Source: Pseudomonadota bacterium (lineage in GTDB: Bacteria > Pseudomonadota > Gammaproteobacteria > Burkholderiales > Burkholderiaceae_B). From it: DNA of 5,801 nucleotides. Position numbers and translations under genes: made by a program. Positions 1 to 5,801 of the stretch are shown here, in pieces. The stretch covers positions 1-5,801 of the forward strand of contig JAEZGR010000006.1 in NCBI GenBank assembly GCA_023437255.1, written 5' to 3'. The notes beneath the pieces were generated by a model. That model was not told the DNA's origin and did not search any database. It was given only the letters and a program-made list of their open reading frames with translations. Every line of letters starts with the position of its first letter. The first letter of the stretch is position 1.

Positions 1-1280
1 TCGTAGGGGCGCAGACGTTCGAGCTCCGCGGCGAAGTAGGTCTCGAAATCGATGTCGTACTTCGCGCTGATTTCGCTGAACCGCAGTGGCATGCTGCACA
101 TCAGGATCATGATCACTTCGCGGCGCAATACGTCGTCGGTGGAAAGGTCATAACCCCGCTCGACAGGCAGCCTGCCCTGGTCTAATGCTTCGTAATAGGC
201 ATTGACGGTACGAACGTTACCGTTATACGAGCGACCCACCTTTCCGATAGCCGAAACCCCAAAACCAACGAGGTCGCATTCGGCGCGCGTGGTGTAGCCC
301 TGGAAGTTCCGATGCAGCGAATTGTCTTGACGCGCCCGGTTCAGCTCGTCGTCGGGTTTGGCGAAATGATCGAGCCCGATATACACATAACCCGCTTCCA
401 GCAGGCGCCGGGTCGAGAGCAGGAATATCTGCAAGCGCGTTTCCGCCGACGGCAGCTCTTCGGGCTTGACCATGCGCTGTGCCTTGAAGCGTGAAGGCAG
501 GTGGGCATAGTTATAGAGGGCAATTCGGTCGGGCGATATCCGGATCACCTCATCGATGGTGCGCGCGAAACTGTCGAGGCTCTGGTGCGGCAGCCCGTAA
601 ATGAGATCGGCATTGACGGATTCGTAGCCTGTGTCGCGACTGGCCTGTACGGCCCGTTCGACCATCTCGACCGGCTGGATGCGGTTCACAGCCGCCTGCA
701 CGGCCGGGTCGAAGTCCTGCACACCGAAGCTGCAACGGTTGAACCCAAGGCCGGCCAGGAACGACAAGGTGCCTTCATTCACCGTACGCGGGTCGATCTC
801 GACGCCCAGTTCGGCGTCGGGCGTGAATTCGAAATGGCGCCGGGTCTGGTCCATGAGCATGGACAGTTCATCATTGCTCATGAATGTGGGCGTACCGCCC
901 CCCAGATGCAGCTGTACCGTACGCCGGTCTGGCCCCAAATGAGGAGCGAGCAGGTCCATCTCCTTGCACACGTAGCGCACGTATTCGGCGGAACGCCCGT
1001 AATCCTGCGTGATGATCTTGTTGCACGCACAGAAATAACAGAGCGAGCGACAGAACGGCAGATGGAAGTAGACCGACAGCGGCGGGTTCTGCGGCGACTG
1101 AGCACGTTCGTTCAGATACGGCAGAAAACGCTCTTCCTTGAAGGCGTAGTCGAAACGGTCGGCGGTAGGATACGAGGTATAGCGCGGGCCGCTGGTGTCG
1201 AATCGACGCACCAGGGCCTCGGAAATCTCGATGTCGGGGAAAGCGATGGTAGGGTCTGGCGTGTTGGTCGTGGCGACCAT
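1..1280 (-). CDS. hemN: Oxygen-independent coproporphyrinogen III oxidase (dehydrogenase) HemN, partial: C-terminus beyond left edge
   Basis: Cytoplasmic radical-SAM enzyme that oxidatively decarboxylates two propionates of coproporphyrinogen III to vinyl groups, giving protoporphyrinogen IX for heme when oxygen is scarce. I translated 426 residues from the ATG at 1280-1278; the frame stays open to the window edge. E. coli HemN has 457 residues, so roughly 30-40 are missing. The N-terminal SGPRYTSYPTA motif (30-40) is characteristic. The cluster motif has C77, C81 and C84 plus a fourth cysteine C86 (FCRSLCYFCACNK), typical of true HemN. GGGTPTF (127-133) is the radical-SAM glycine motif. Y71, E161 and the NFQGYTT segment (F326, Q327) align with E. 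coli Y56, E145 and F310/Q311. DLIYGLPHQ (225-233) and NYAHLP (257-262) are also family blocks. The start is supported by GGAG seven bases upstream and by agreement with the E. coli N-terminus. The gene is divergent from mrpA and has an FNR-type box upstream, which fits anaerobic induction. Confidence 0.97.
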   Translation of the reverse strand, partial: MVATTNTPDPTIAFPDIEISEALVRRFDTSGPRYTSYPTADRFDYAFKEERFLPYLNERAQSPQNPPLSVYFHLPFCRSLCYFCACNKIITQDYGRSAEYVRYVCKEMDLLAPHLGPDRRTVQLHLGGGTPTFMSNDELSMLMDQTRRHFEFTPDAELGVEIDPRTVNEGTLSFLAGLGFNRCSFGVQDFDPAVQAAVNRIQPVEMVERAVQASRDTGYESVNADLIYGLPHQSLDSFARTIDEVIRISPDRIALYNYAHLPSRFKAQRMVKPEELPSAETRLQIFLLSTRRLLEAGYVYIGLDHFAKPDDELNRARQDNSLHRNFQGYTTRAECDLVGFGVSAIGKVGRSYNGNVRTVNAYYEALDQGRLPVERGYDLSTDDVLRREVIMILMCSMPLRFSEISAKYDIDFETYFAAELERLRPY

Positions 1281-1287
1281 GGGCGTA

Positions 1288-1293
1288 CTCCGG
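1288..1293 (-). promoter_or_regulatory. Shine-Dalgarno of hemN
   Basis: Read on the minus strand this is CCGGAG, with the GGAG core seven bases before the ATG at 1280-1278. It decides the start in favour of this ATG over an in-frame GTG at 1334-1332, which has no comparable site. Confidence 0.75.
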
Positions 1294-1312
1294 AACGCGA
1301 CCGCCTGCCGAC

Positions 1313-1324
1313 GGCGCGCGCGCC
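1313..1324. repeat. 12-bp alternating CG palindrome in the hemN leader
   Basis: The sequence GGCGCGCGCGCC is a perfect palindrome of alternating G and C apart from its ends. It lies between the proposed hemN transcription start (about 1348) and the hemN Shine-Dalgarno. It could form a short hairpin or a Z-DNA-prone tract, or be compositional chance in GC-rich DNA. No known function is claimed. Confidence 0.5.
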
Positions 1325-1354
1325 CGACCGGCACACGGTCTGCAACAAGGTCAC

Positions 1355-1360
1355 ATTGTC
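1355..1360 (-). promoter_or_regulatory. Candidate -10 element of the hemN promoter
   Basis: Read on the minus strand this is GACAAT, four of six matches to TATAAT. If it is the -10 hexamer (positions -12 to -7), transcription starts near 1348, leaving a leader of about 68 bases. The FNR-type box is then centred exactly at -41.5, the class II activator position. The hexamer is weak alone; the spacing is what makes it credible. The start site is inferred, not measured. Confidence 0.45.
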
Positions 1361-1382
1361 AGTGTACCGCCGCCGGGCTTCT

Positions 1383-1396
1383 TTGATGCATCTCAA
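1383..1396 (-). promoter_or_regulatory. FNR/Anr-type binding site upstream of hemN
   Basis: On the minus strand the site reads TTGAG-ATGC-ATCAA, nine of ten matches to the FNR/Anr consensus TTGAT-N4-ATCAA. Its centre at 1389.5 is about 110 bases upstream of the hemN start codon and 41.5 bases upstream of the inferred start site near 1348. FNR or Anr control of hemN under low oxygen is established in several proteobacteria, so sequence and biology agree. By base-count probability a 9/10 match is expected well under once in the 261-base gap. The box could in principle also act on mrpA, but it is far (about -117) from the candidate mrp start. Confidence 0.7.
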
Positions 1397-1434
1397 GGTT
1401 GGTGCTGGATTCCGCGGCCCGCCGTAGACCAAGA

Positions 1435-1449
1435 ATTTTTCTGAAAAAT
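1435..1449. repeat. Short AT-rich inverted repeat between hemN and mrpA
   Basis: ATTTTT (1435-1440) and AAAAAT (1444-1449) form perfect 6-bp arms around a CTG loop. The repeat begins an AT-rich stretch (about 1431-1500) that contrasts with the GC-rich genes either side. It has no GC stem, so it is not a typical terminator. It could be a UP-like or curved promoter element, or a regulator site, but nothing identifies a protein. Confidence 0.35.
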
Positions 1450-1494
1450 CATAAAAATAGGCCTAATCGCGGCGAACATACCCCGTACATATCG

Positions 1495-1500
1495 TATTAT
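1495..1500 (+). promoter_or_regulatory. Candidate -10 element for the mrp operon
   Basis: TATTAT matches TATAAT at five of six positions and lies in the only AT-rich stretch upstream of mrpA. The best upstream -35 match is poor: CGAACA at 1473-1478, three of six, with a 16-base spacer. If used, transcription would start near 1507 and leave a leader of about 35 bases. The weak -35 suggests either an activator-dependent promoter or that the real promoter is elsewhere in the gap. Confidence 0.35.
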
Positions 1501-1541
1501 TAGTAGCTTCGAATCTGTAGTTTCCCTAATTCAGCCACCTG

Positions 1542-4487
1542 ATGTCGCTAGTCCTCATACTCGCCTTGCCTTTCCTGGGTAGCATCGTTGCTGCCTTCAT
1601 GCCGTCGAACGCGCGAAATGTTGAGGCTTGGCTTGCAGGGCTTCTGGCACTGGTCTGTGCCGGGCTTACGATCGGCCTGTATCCCACGATATTCGGCGGC
1701 GAAGTGGTGCGCACCACGCTGCCATGGCTGCCCGAGCACGGCGTGAATCTCAGCCTGCGCATGGACGGCTTTTCGTGGCTGTTCGCCATGATCATCACGA
1801 TCATGGGTGCGCTCATCGCGCTCTACGCCCGCTACTACATGTCACCGGAAGACCCGGTGCCGCGCTACTTCTCGTTCTTCCTGGCATTCATGGGCTCCAT
1901 GCTCGGCGTGGTGATGTCGGGCAATCTGATCCAGCTGGTGATCTTCTGGGAACTGACCAGCCTCTCATCATTCATGCTGATCGCCTACTGGCATCACCGG
2001 CTCGACGCTCGCCGAGGGGCGCGGATGTCGCTCACCATTACAGGCGCGGGCGGTCTGTGCCTGCTGGCCGGGGTGCTGATGATCGGCCACGTGGTCGGCA
2101 GCTACGACCTCGACGTCGTGCTGGAGTCGGGCGACCTCATTCGCAGCCACCCGTGGTACACCACCATGCTCGTGCTGGTGGCGCTTGGCGCCCTGACCAA
2201 GAGCGCGCAGTTCCCCTTCCACGTCTGGCTGCCCAATGCCATGGCGGCCCCCACGCCCGTTTCGGCCTATCTCCATTCGGCCACCATGGTGAAGGCGGGC
2301 GTATTCCTTCTGGCCCGGATGTGGCCGGTACTGGCGGGCACGCCCGAGTGGACATGGATCATCGGCGGTGCCGGCGCCATCAGTCTCCTGCTGGGCGCTT
2401 ATGCCGCCACCTTCCAGACCGACATGAAAGGCGTGCTTGCCTATTCCACCATCAGTCATCTGGGGCTCATCACGCTCCTGCTGGGTATGGAAAGCCGCCT
2501 GGCGCTGGTGGCGGCGGTGTTCCACATCATCAACCACGCCACATTCAAGGCCTCGCTCTTCATGGCAGCCGGCATCGTGGATCACGAGACCGGCACGCGC
2601 GACCTCAGCCGCCTCTCCGGCCTGTATCGGAGCATGCCGATCACTGCAACGCTGGCGATCGTCGCCGCTGCTGCAATGGCCGGCGTCCCCCTGCTGAACG
2701 GCTTCATTTCCAAGGAAATGTTCTTCGCGGAAACGGTCTATGTCAGCACCAACGAGTTTGCCCGCATCGGTCTGCCCCTGCTCGCGGTCGTTGCCAGTGC
2801 TTTTAGCGTGGCGTATTCATTGCGCTTCATTCGTGAAGTGTTCTTCGGCCCGCCTCCTTCCGCCGACCTGCCTCGAGCGCCCCATGAGCCGCCACTCATG
2901 ATGCTGATTCCCAGCGCGGTACTGGTGGTGAGCTGTCTGGTGGTCGGCATGATGCCGGGGCTGTTGCCAGGGCCGTTCCTGCACACTGCGGTCGAGGCGC
3001 TGCTGGGCAAGGCCACTCCGCAATACAGCCTGGCGGTGTGGCATGGTTGGAACCTGCCCCTGGCAATGAGCTTTGTGGCACTGATCGCCGGCATCATTCT
3101 GCAGATGCTGCTGATCCGGCGCCAGCACGCGCGCCCCGGGCATACCCCCTTCATCTATCGCTTCGATGGCCGACGCACGTTTGAAGCGATTCTCGAGGCG
3201 CTCGATATTGCAGCTTCGTTCGTGCTGGAACTCACGCGTTCGCCGCGTCTGCAGCCTCAGCTGTTCATCATTGTGCTGCTCACGCTGATCGTGACCACTC
3301 TGCCACTGCTCGGTGGCCCGTGGATGCAGCCCGAAATTTCGACCGCGCTCGACCCGTGGTTTGCCCTGTTGTGGGTGACCGGCTGCGTATGCGCAGTCGG
3401 TGCGGCCGCCAGCGCCAAATACCACCGACCGGCGGCGCTCATGCTATCGGGTGGCGCCGGCCTGTGCACCGTGATCACCTTCGCATGGCTTTCCGCACCC
3501 GACCTCGCCCTTACACAACTCACGGTCGAAGTCGTGACCATGGTGCTCATTCTTCTGGGCCTGCGCTGGCTGCCGCCGCGTGTGCAGGGCGAAGGCGAAG
3601 AGTATGCACCCATCCGCAACGTGATCTTTGCGGTGATGCGGCGCTCGCGCGACTTCATCATTGCCATTCTGGCCGGCGCCGGATTCACGGCCATCGCCTA
3701 TGCCGTCATGACTCGGCCCCACCCCGCCGGCATCTCAACTTTCTTCGTCGAGAAATCGGTGCCTCTGGGCGGCGGTGCAAACGTAGTCAACGTCATTCTG
3801 GTTGACTTCCGTGGTTTCGATACGCTTGGCGAGATCACCGTGCTCGGCATCGTGGCCCTATCCGTATATGCGCTGCTGCGCCGCTTCCGACCCCCACCCG
3901 AAACCATGCAGCTTCCCAACGCCCGAAAGTTCGTGGCCTACGAGGGCAAGCTGCTCGACCGCTTCAGCGAGCCTGACCCCAAAGCGCTTTTGCCTGACGG
4001 CGTCATGAAGGTGCCCACCGTGCTCGTGCGCCTGCTGCTGCCGCTTGCCGCAATGGTATCGGTGTACTTCCTGATGCGTGGCCACAACCTGCCGGGTGGC
4101 GGCTTCGTGGGCGGCCTGATCATGGCGACGGCCATCATCATTCAATACATGGTGGGCGGCGTGATCTGGGTCGAAACGCGTCAGCGCCTGCACCCGCAAT
4201 ACTGGATCGCCTTCGGTCTGCTGGCTGCGGGCACCGCCGCCATGGGCGTCTGGTGGGCCTCCAAGCCATTCCTTTCGTCGGTAGCAGTCGACTTCCACCT
4301 TCCGCTCATCAGGCACATCCATCTGTCGTCGGTGCTGCTGTTCGACATTGGGGTCTACACCCTCGTGATCGGCGCGACCGTGCTGATGCTGATCGCCCTC
4401 GCTCACCAATCGCTGCGCCTGTATCGCAAGCCTGCGGCCGCTCCCGAGCCGCAGGACGACGGCCCGCCAATACAGGAGCAAAACTGA
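1542..4487 (+). CDS. mrpA: Mrp-type Na+(K+)/H+ antiporter, fused subunit A-B (MrpA-MrpB / MnhA-MnhB)
   Basis: Large inner-membrane subunit of the multi-subunit Mrp (Sha/Mnh/Pha) antiporter, which expels Na+ or K+ in exchange for H+. The 981 residues equal a standalone MrpA (about 770-800) plus MrpB (about 140). Order seen: Proton_antipo_N-like helices (about 65-115); NuoL/MrpA antiporter core (about 125-430); MbhD-like segment with TVEVVTMVLILL (661-672; E663); MbhE-like segment with DFRGFDTLGE (755-764); MnhB domain from about M822, with GHNLPGGGF (847-855) and DIGVYT (935-940). Core charged residues are present: E137 in FWELTS, K220 in ALTKSAQFPFHVWLP, K251 in MVKAGVF, H332 and K336 in NHATFKASLF, and K391 in FISKEMFF. 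A proline-rich soluble tail ends the protein. The start follows an in-frame TAA at 1527 and fits the family's N-terminus, but no clear Shine-Dalgarno precedes it. It is the first gene of the operon, one base before mrpC. Group 2 mrp operons are known to carry this A-B fusion. Confidence 0.96.
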   Translation: MSLVLILALPFLGSIVAAFMPSNARNVEAWLAGLLALVCAGLTIGLYPTIFGGEVVRTTLPWLPEHGVNLSLRMDGFSWLFAMIITIMGALIALYARYYMSPEDPVPRYFSFFLAFMGSMLGVVMSGNLIQLVIFWELTSLSSFMLIAYWHHRLDARRGARMSLTITGAGGLCLLAGVLMIGHVVGSYDLDVVLESGDLIRSHPWYTTMLVLVALGALTKSAQFPFHVWLPNAMAAPTPVSAYLHSATMVKAGVFLLARMWPVLAGTPEWTWIIGGAGAISLLLGAYAATFQTDMKGVLAYSTISHLGLITLLLGMESRLALVAAVFHIINHATFKASLFMAAGIVDHETGTRDLSRLSGLYRSMPITATLAIVAAAAMAGVPLLNGFISKEMFFAETVYVSTNEFARIGLPLLAVVASAFSVAYSLRFIREVFFGPPPSADLPRAPHEPPLMMLIPSAVLVVSCLVVGMMPGLLPGPFLHTAVEALLGKATPQYSLAVWHGWNLPLAMSFVALIAGIILQMLLIRRQHARPGHTPFIYRFDGRRTFEAILEALDIAASFVLELTRSPRLQPQLFIIVLLTLIVTTLPLLGGPWMQPEISTALDPWFALLWVTGCVCAVGAAASAKYHRPAALMLSGGAGLCTVITFAWLSAPDLALTQLTVEVVTMVLILLGLRWLPPRVQGEGEEYAPIRNVIFAVMRRSRDFIIAILAGAGFTAIAYAVMTRPHPAGISTFFVEKSVPLGGGANVVNVILVDFRGFDTLGEITVLGIVALSVYALLRRFRPPPETMQLPNARKFVAYEGKLLDRFSEPDPKALLPDGVMKVPTVLVRLLLPLAAMVSVYFLMRGHNLPGGGFVGGLIMATAIIIQYMVGGVIWVETRQRLHPQYWIAFGLLAAGTAAMGVWWASKPFLSSVAVDFHLPLIRHIHLSSVLLFDIGVYTLVIGATVLMLIALAHQSLRLYRKPAAAPEPQDDGPPIQEQN
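4474..4478 (+). promoter_or_regulatory. Shine-Dalgarno of mrpC
   Basis: AGGAG lies inside the last codons of mrpA, ten bases before the mrpC ATG. Because the mrpA stop codon is one base before that ATG, ribosomes finishing mrpA would expose or reuse this site, consistent with coupled translation. Confidence 0.75.
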
Positions 4488-4488
4488 C

Positions 4489-4830
4489 ATGGAACTCGTA
4501 CTTTCTCTTGCCATCGGCGTGCTGGCGGGCTCCGGTATCTGGCTGCTGCTTCGTCCGCGAACCTTTCAGGTCATCATCGGACTCTCGATGATTTCTTACG
4601 CCGTCAATCTGTTCATCTTCTCGATGGGCCGCGTCATCCTCGGCGTACCGCCGGTCATCAATCCGGAGTCCGCCGATCCAAATCTCTATGCTGACCCGTT
4701 GCCCCAGGCTCTGGTGCTCACCGCAATCGTGATCGCCTTTGCCACCACTGCGCTCTTCCTGGTGATTCTGCTGGCCGCACGGGGCTTCAGCGGCACCGAC
4801 CACGTCGACGGACGGGAGGCACAGCGGTGA
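4489..4830 (+). CDS. mrpC: Mrp-type Na+/H+ antiporter subunit C (MrpC / MnhC, NuoK-like)
   Basis: Small inner-membrane subunit of the Mrp antiporter, homologous to NuoK of complex I; it is thought to sit between the large A and D subunits. The 113 residues are the usual family length. Three hydrophobic helices are visible: about 2-22, 26-48 and 73-97. Hallmarks are GLSMISYAVNLFIF (31-44), which resembles the NuoK NAVNL block, and DPLPQALVLTAIVIAF (69-84), the family signature. The membrane glutamates that NuoK uses are not seen at the matching places, as expected for MrpC. The C-terminal TDHVDG tail is polar and probably cytoplasmic. The ATG follows the mrpA stop by one base and has AGGAG ten bases upstream; the stop codon overlaps the mrpD start. 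Confidence 0.96.
   Translation: MELVLSLAIGVLAGSGIWLLLRPRTFQVIIGLSMISYAVNLFIFSMGRVILGVPPVINPESADPNLYADPLPQALVLTAIVIAFATTALFLVILLAARGFSGTDHVDGREAQR
4814..4819 (+). promoter_or_regulatory. Shine-Dalgarno of mrpD, deciding its GTG start
   Basis: GGGAGG ends seven bases before the GTG at 4827, an ideal spacing. The in-frame ATG at 4839 is 19 bases away, too far, so the site supports the GTG that overlaps the mrpC stop. Confidence 0.8.
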
Positions 4831-5801
4831 CAGCATTGATGCAGCATCTTCCCATTCTGCCGGTCGTGATCCCGCTCATGTTCGGGGCGCTCATGCTGAT
4901 CGTGCGCGACAGCAATCGGCGTGGCCGGCTTGCGCTGGGTTTCATTTCCATCGTCGGACAGCTCGCCGTCGCCGTCACACTACTTGCCCTGTCGGCGGGC
5001 TATATCCCCAACGAATGGCCTGACGGTGTCGGGGTCTACCTGCTGGGCGACTGGCCTGCTCCCTTTGGCATTGTGGCGGTTGTCGATCGACTTTCCACGG
5101 TCATGCTGGTGCTCACCGCCATCCTCGGGCTCACGACCTGGATCTACTCCACGGCCCGCTGGGACCGCGCCGGGGTACATTTCCACGTGCTCTTTCAGTT
5201 CCTGCTGATGGGCCTGAACGGCGCCTTCCTCACCGGCGACCTCTTCAACCTGTTCGTATTCTTCGAGGTGCTTCTGGCCGCCTCGTACGGTCTGGCCATG
5301 CACGGATCGGGCCGCGCCCGGGTCAGTGCAGGCCTGCACTACGTGGCCGTGAACCTGGTGGCGTCCTTCCTGCTGCTCATCGCCATGGCGATGATTTACG
5401 GCGTGACCGGCTCACTGAACATGGCAGATCTGGCTGCCCGTGCGGGCGAGCTGGGCGGCCCGGACCGGCGCCTCTTCGAGGCAGGCGCGGCGATTCTTGG
5501 CATTGCCTTTCTCATCAAGGCGGCCGCCTGGCCGCTCAACTTCTGGCTGCCCGCCACCTACGCCAATGCCTGCGCACCGGTCGCTGCCGTTTTCATGATC
5601 ATGACCAAGGTGGGCGTGTACGCGATGCTGCGGATCGGGTCGCTGGTGCTGCCTACAGGTGCGCCGGCGGCCTTCGGAGGGGAATGGATGTTCCCCCTGG
5701 GTATCGCCACACTGGCCTTCGGACTCGTTGGACTGATCGCCGCGCCTCAGCCCGAACGGCAAGCCAGCTACTGCGCAATCATGTCCTCCGGAACCCTGTT
5801 C
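4827..5801 (+). CDS. mrpD: Mrp-type Na+/H+ antiporter subunit D (MrpD / MnhD, NuoM/NuoN-like), partial: C-terminus beyond right edge
   Basis: Second large antiporter-like inner-membrane subunit of the Mrp complex, homologous to the proton-pumping NuoM/NuoN/NuoL subunits. I read 325 residues from the GTG at 4827 to the edge; family members are usually about 490-560, so about 60% is present. The key acidic residue of helix 5 is E147 in LFNLFVFFEVLLAASYGL. Two central lysines are present: K231 in FLIKAAAWPLNFWLP and K261 in MTKVGVYAML. These define the antiporter core rather than an accessory subunit. DLFNLFVFFEV and ASYCAIMSSGTLF are typical of MrpD in proteobacteria and distinguish it from the MrpA copy upstream. 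GTG overlaps the mrpC TGA by four bases (GTGA), so translation is probably coupled. An in-frame ATG at 4839 is a less likely start. mrpE, F and G are expected next. Confidence 0.95.
   Translation, partial: MTALMQHLPILPVVIPLMFGALMLIVRDSNRRGRLALGFISIVGQLAVAVTLLALSAGYIPNEWPDGVGVYLLGDWPAPFGIVAVVDRLSTVMLVLTAILGLTTWIYSTARWDRAGVHFHVLFQFLLMGLNGAFLTGDLFNLFVFFEVLLAASYGLAMHGSGRARVSAGLHYVAVNLVASFLLLIAMAMIYGVTGSLNMADLAARAGELGGPDRRLFEAGAAILGIAFLIKAAAWPLNFWLPATYANACAPVAAVFMIMTKVGVYAMLRIGSLVLPTGAPAAFGGEWMFPLGIATLAFGLVGLIAAPQPERQASYCAIMSSGTLF

Noticed and set aside
1..1280. HemW (heme chaperone formerly called HemN-like) instead of HemN
   Set aside because: The fourth cysteine (C86 in CYFCACNK), the N-terminal SGPRYTSYPTA block and the NFQGYTT segment are HemN features that HemW lacks.
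501..1427. Long plus-strand open frame (308 codons) opposite hemN
   Set aside because: It lies antisense to hemN, whose minus-strand frame has full family motifs. The translation is rich in R, G and H without recognisable domains, as expected for a GC-rich shadow frame, and it runs through the hemN promoter region.
1435..1449. Rho-independent terminator between hemN and mrpA
   Set aside because: The inverted repeat has an all-AT stem and no following T tract, and the two genes diverge, so no transcript is expected to end there.
1628..2806. Plus-strand open frame of 392 codons inside mrpA
   Set aside because: It overlaps the mrpA frame, which encodes clear antiporter helices. The shifted translation is Arg/His/Gly-rich and lacks membrane segments, so it is a shadow.
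3858..4514. Minus-strand open frames of 138 to 218 codons opposite mrpA (also 1968-2585 and 2817-3425)
   Set aside because: No Shine-Dalgarno, no domain and a hydrophilic His/Gln/Arg-rich composition typical of reversed hydrophobic codons. They are shadows of MrpA helices.
1542..5801. Complex I (nuo) or group 4 hydrogenase membrane genes
   Set aside because: The A-B fusion with MnhB, followed directly by MnhC-like and MnhD-like subunits, and the absence of any NuoA/H/J-like or peripheral subunit, identify a Mrp antiporter operon.
1..5801. A previously undescribed system, defence island, CRISPR array or mobile element
   Set aside because: All coding capacity is accounted for by hemN and mrp genes. 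No direct repeat array, transposase, integrase or attachment site is visible, and base composition is uniform except for the intergenic AT-rich stretch.

Overview
The window looks like chromosomal DNA from a high-GC Gram-negative proteobacterium, most likely a beta- or gammaproteobacterium. This rests on three things: strong G/C preference at third codon positions, a six-gene-type Mrp antiporter operon in which subunits A and B are fused (the form known from Pseudomonas and relatives), and a HemN close to the E. coli protein. I cannot name a genus. No mobile element, CRISPR array, tRNA or rRNA gene is visible, and nothing suggests horizontal transfer.

Layout. Bases 1-1280 (minus strand) hold most of hemN, the oxygen-independent coproporphyrinogen III dehydrogenase; its last 30 or so codons lie beyond the left edge. 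Bases 1281-1541 are a divergent intergenic region. On the hemN side it has a 9-of-10 FNR/Anr-type box (1383-1396) placed as for a class II FNR-activated promoter. On the other side it has an AT-rich stretch with a weak sigma70-like promoter candidate for the mrp operon. Bases 1542-4487 (plus strand) encode a 981-residue fused MrpA-MrpB subunit, 4489-4830 encode MrpC, and 4827 to the right edge encode the first 325 residues of MrpD. The remaining genes of such an operon (mrpE, mrpF, mrpG) are expected downstream, outside the window.

How the genes work together. The Mrp genes are tightly packed: one base separates A and C, and C and D overlap by four bases. They would be translated from one polycistronic message to build a membrane complex related to the NuoL/NuoM/NuoK part of respiratory complex I, which exchanges cytoplasmic Na+ (or K+) for external H+. 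HemN makes protoporphyrinogen IX for heme without oxygen. The two units share only a divergent regulatory region; no functional link between them can be shown from sequence.

Overall this is an ordinary conserved region, and I found no convincing undescribed system. The most interesting item is the well-phased FNR-type promoter of hemN, followed by the apparent lack of a Shine-Dalgarno sequence in front of the first mrp gene.
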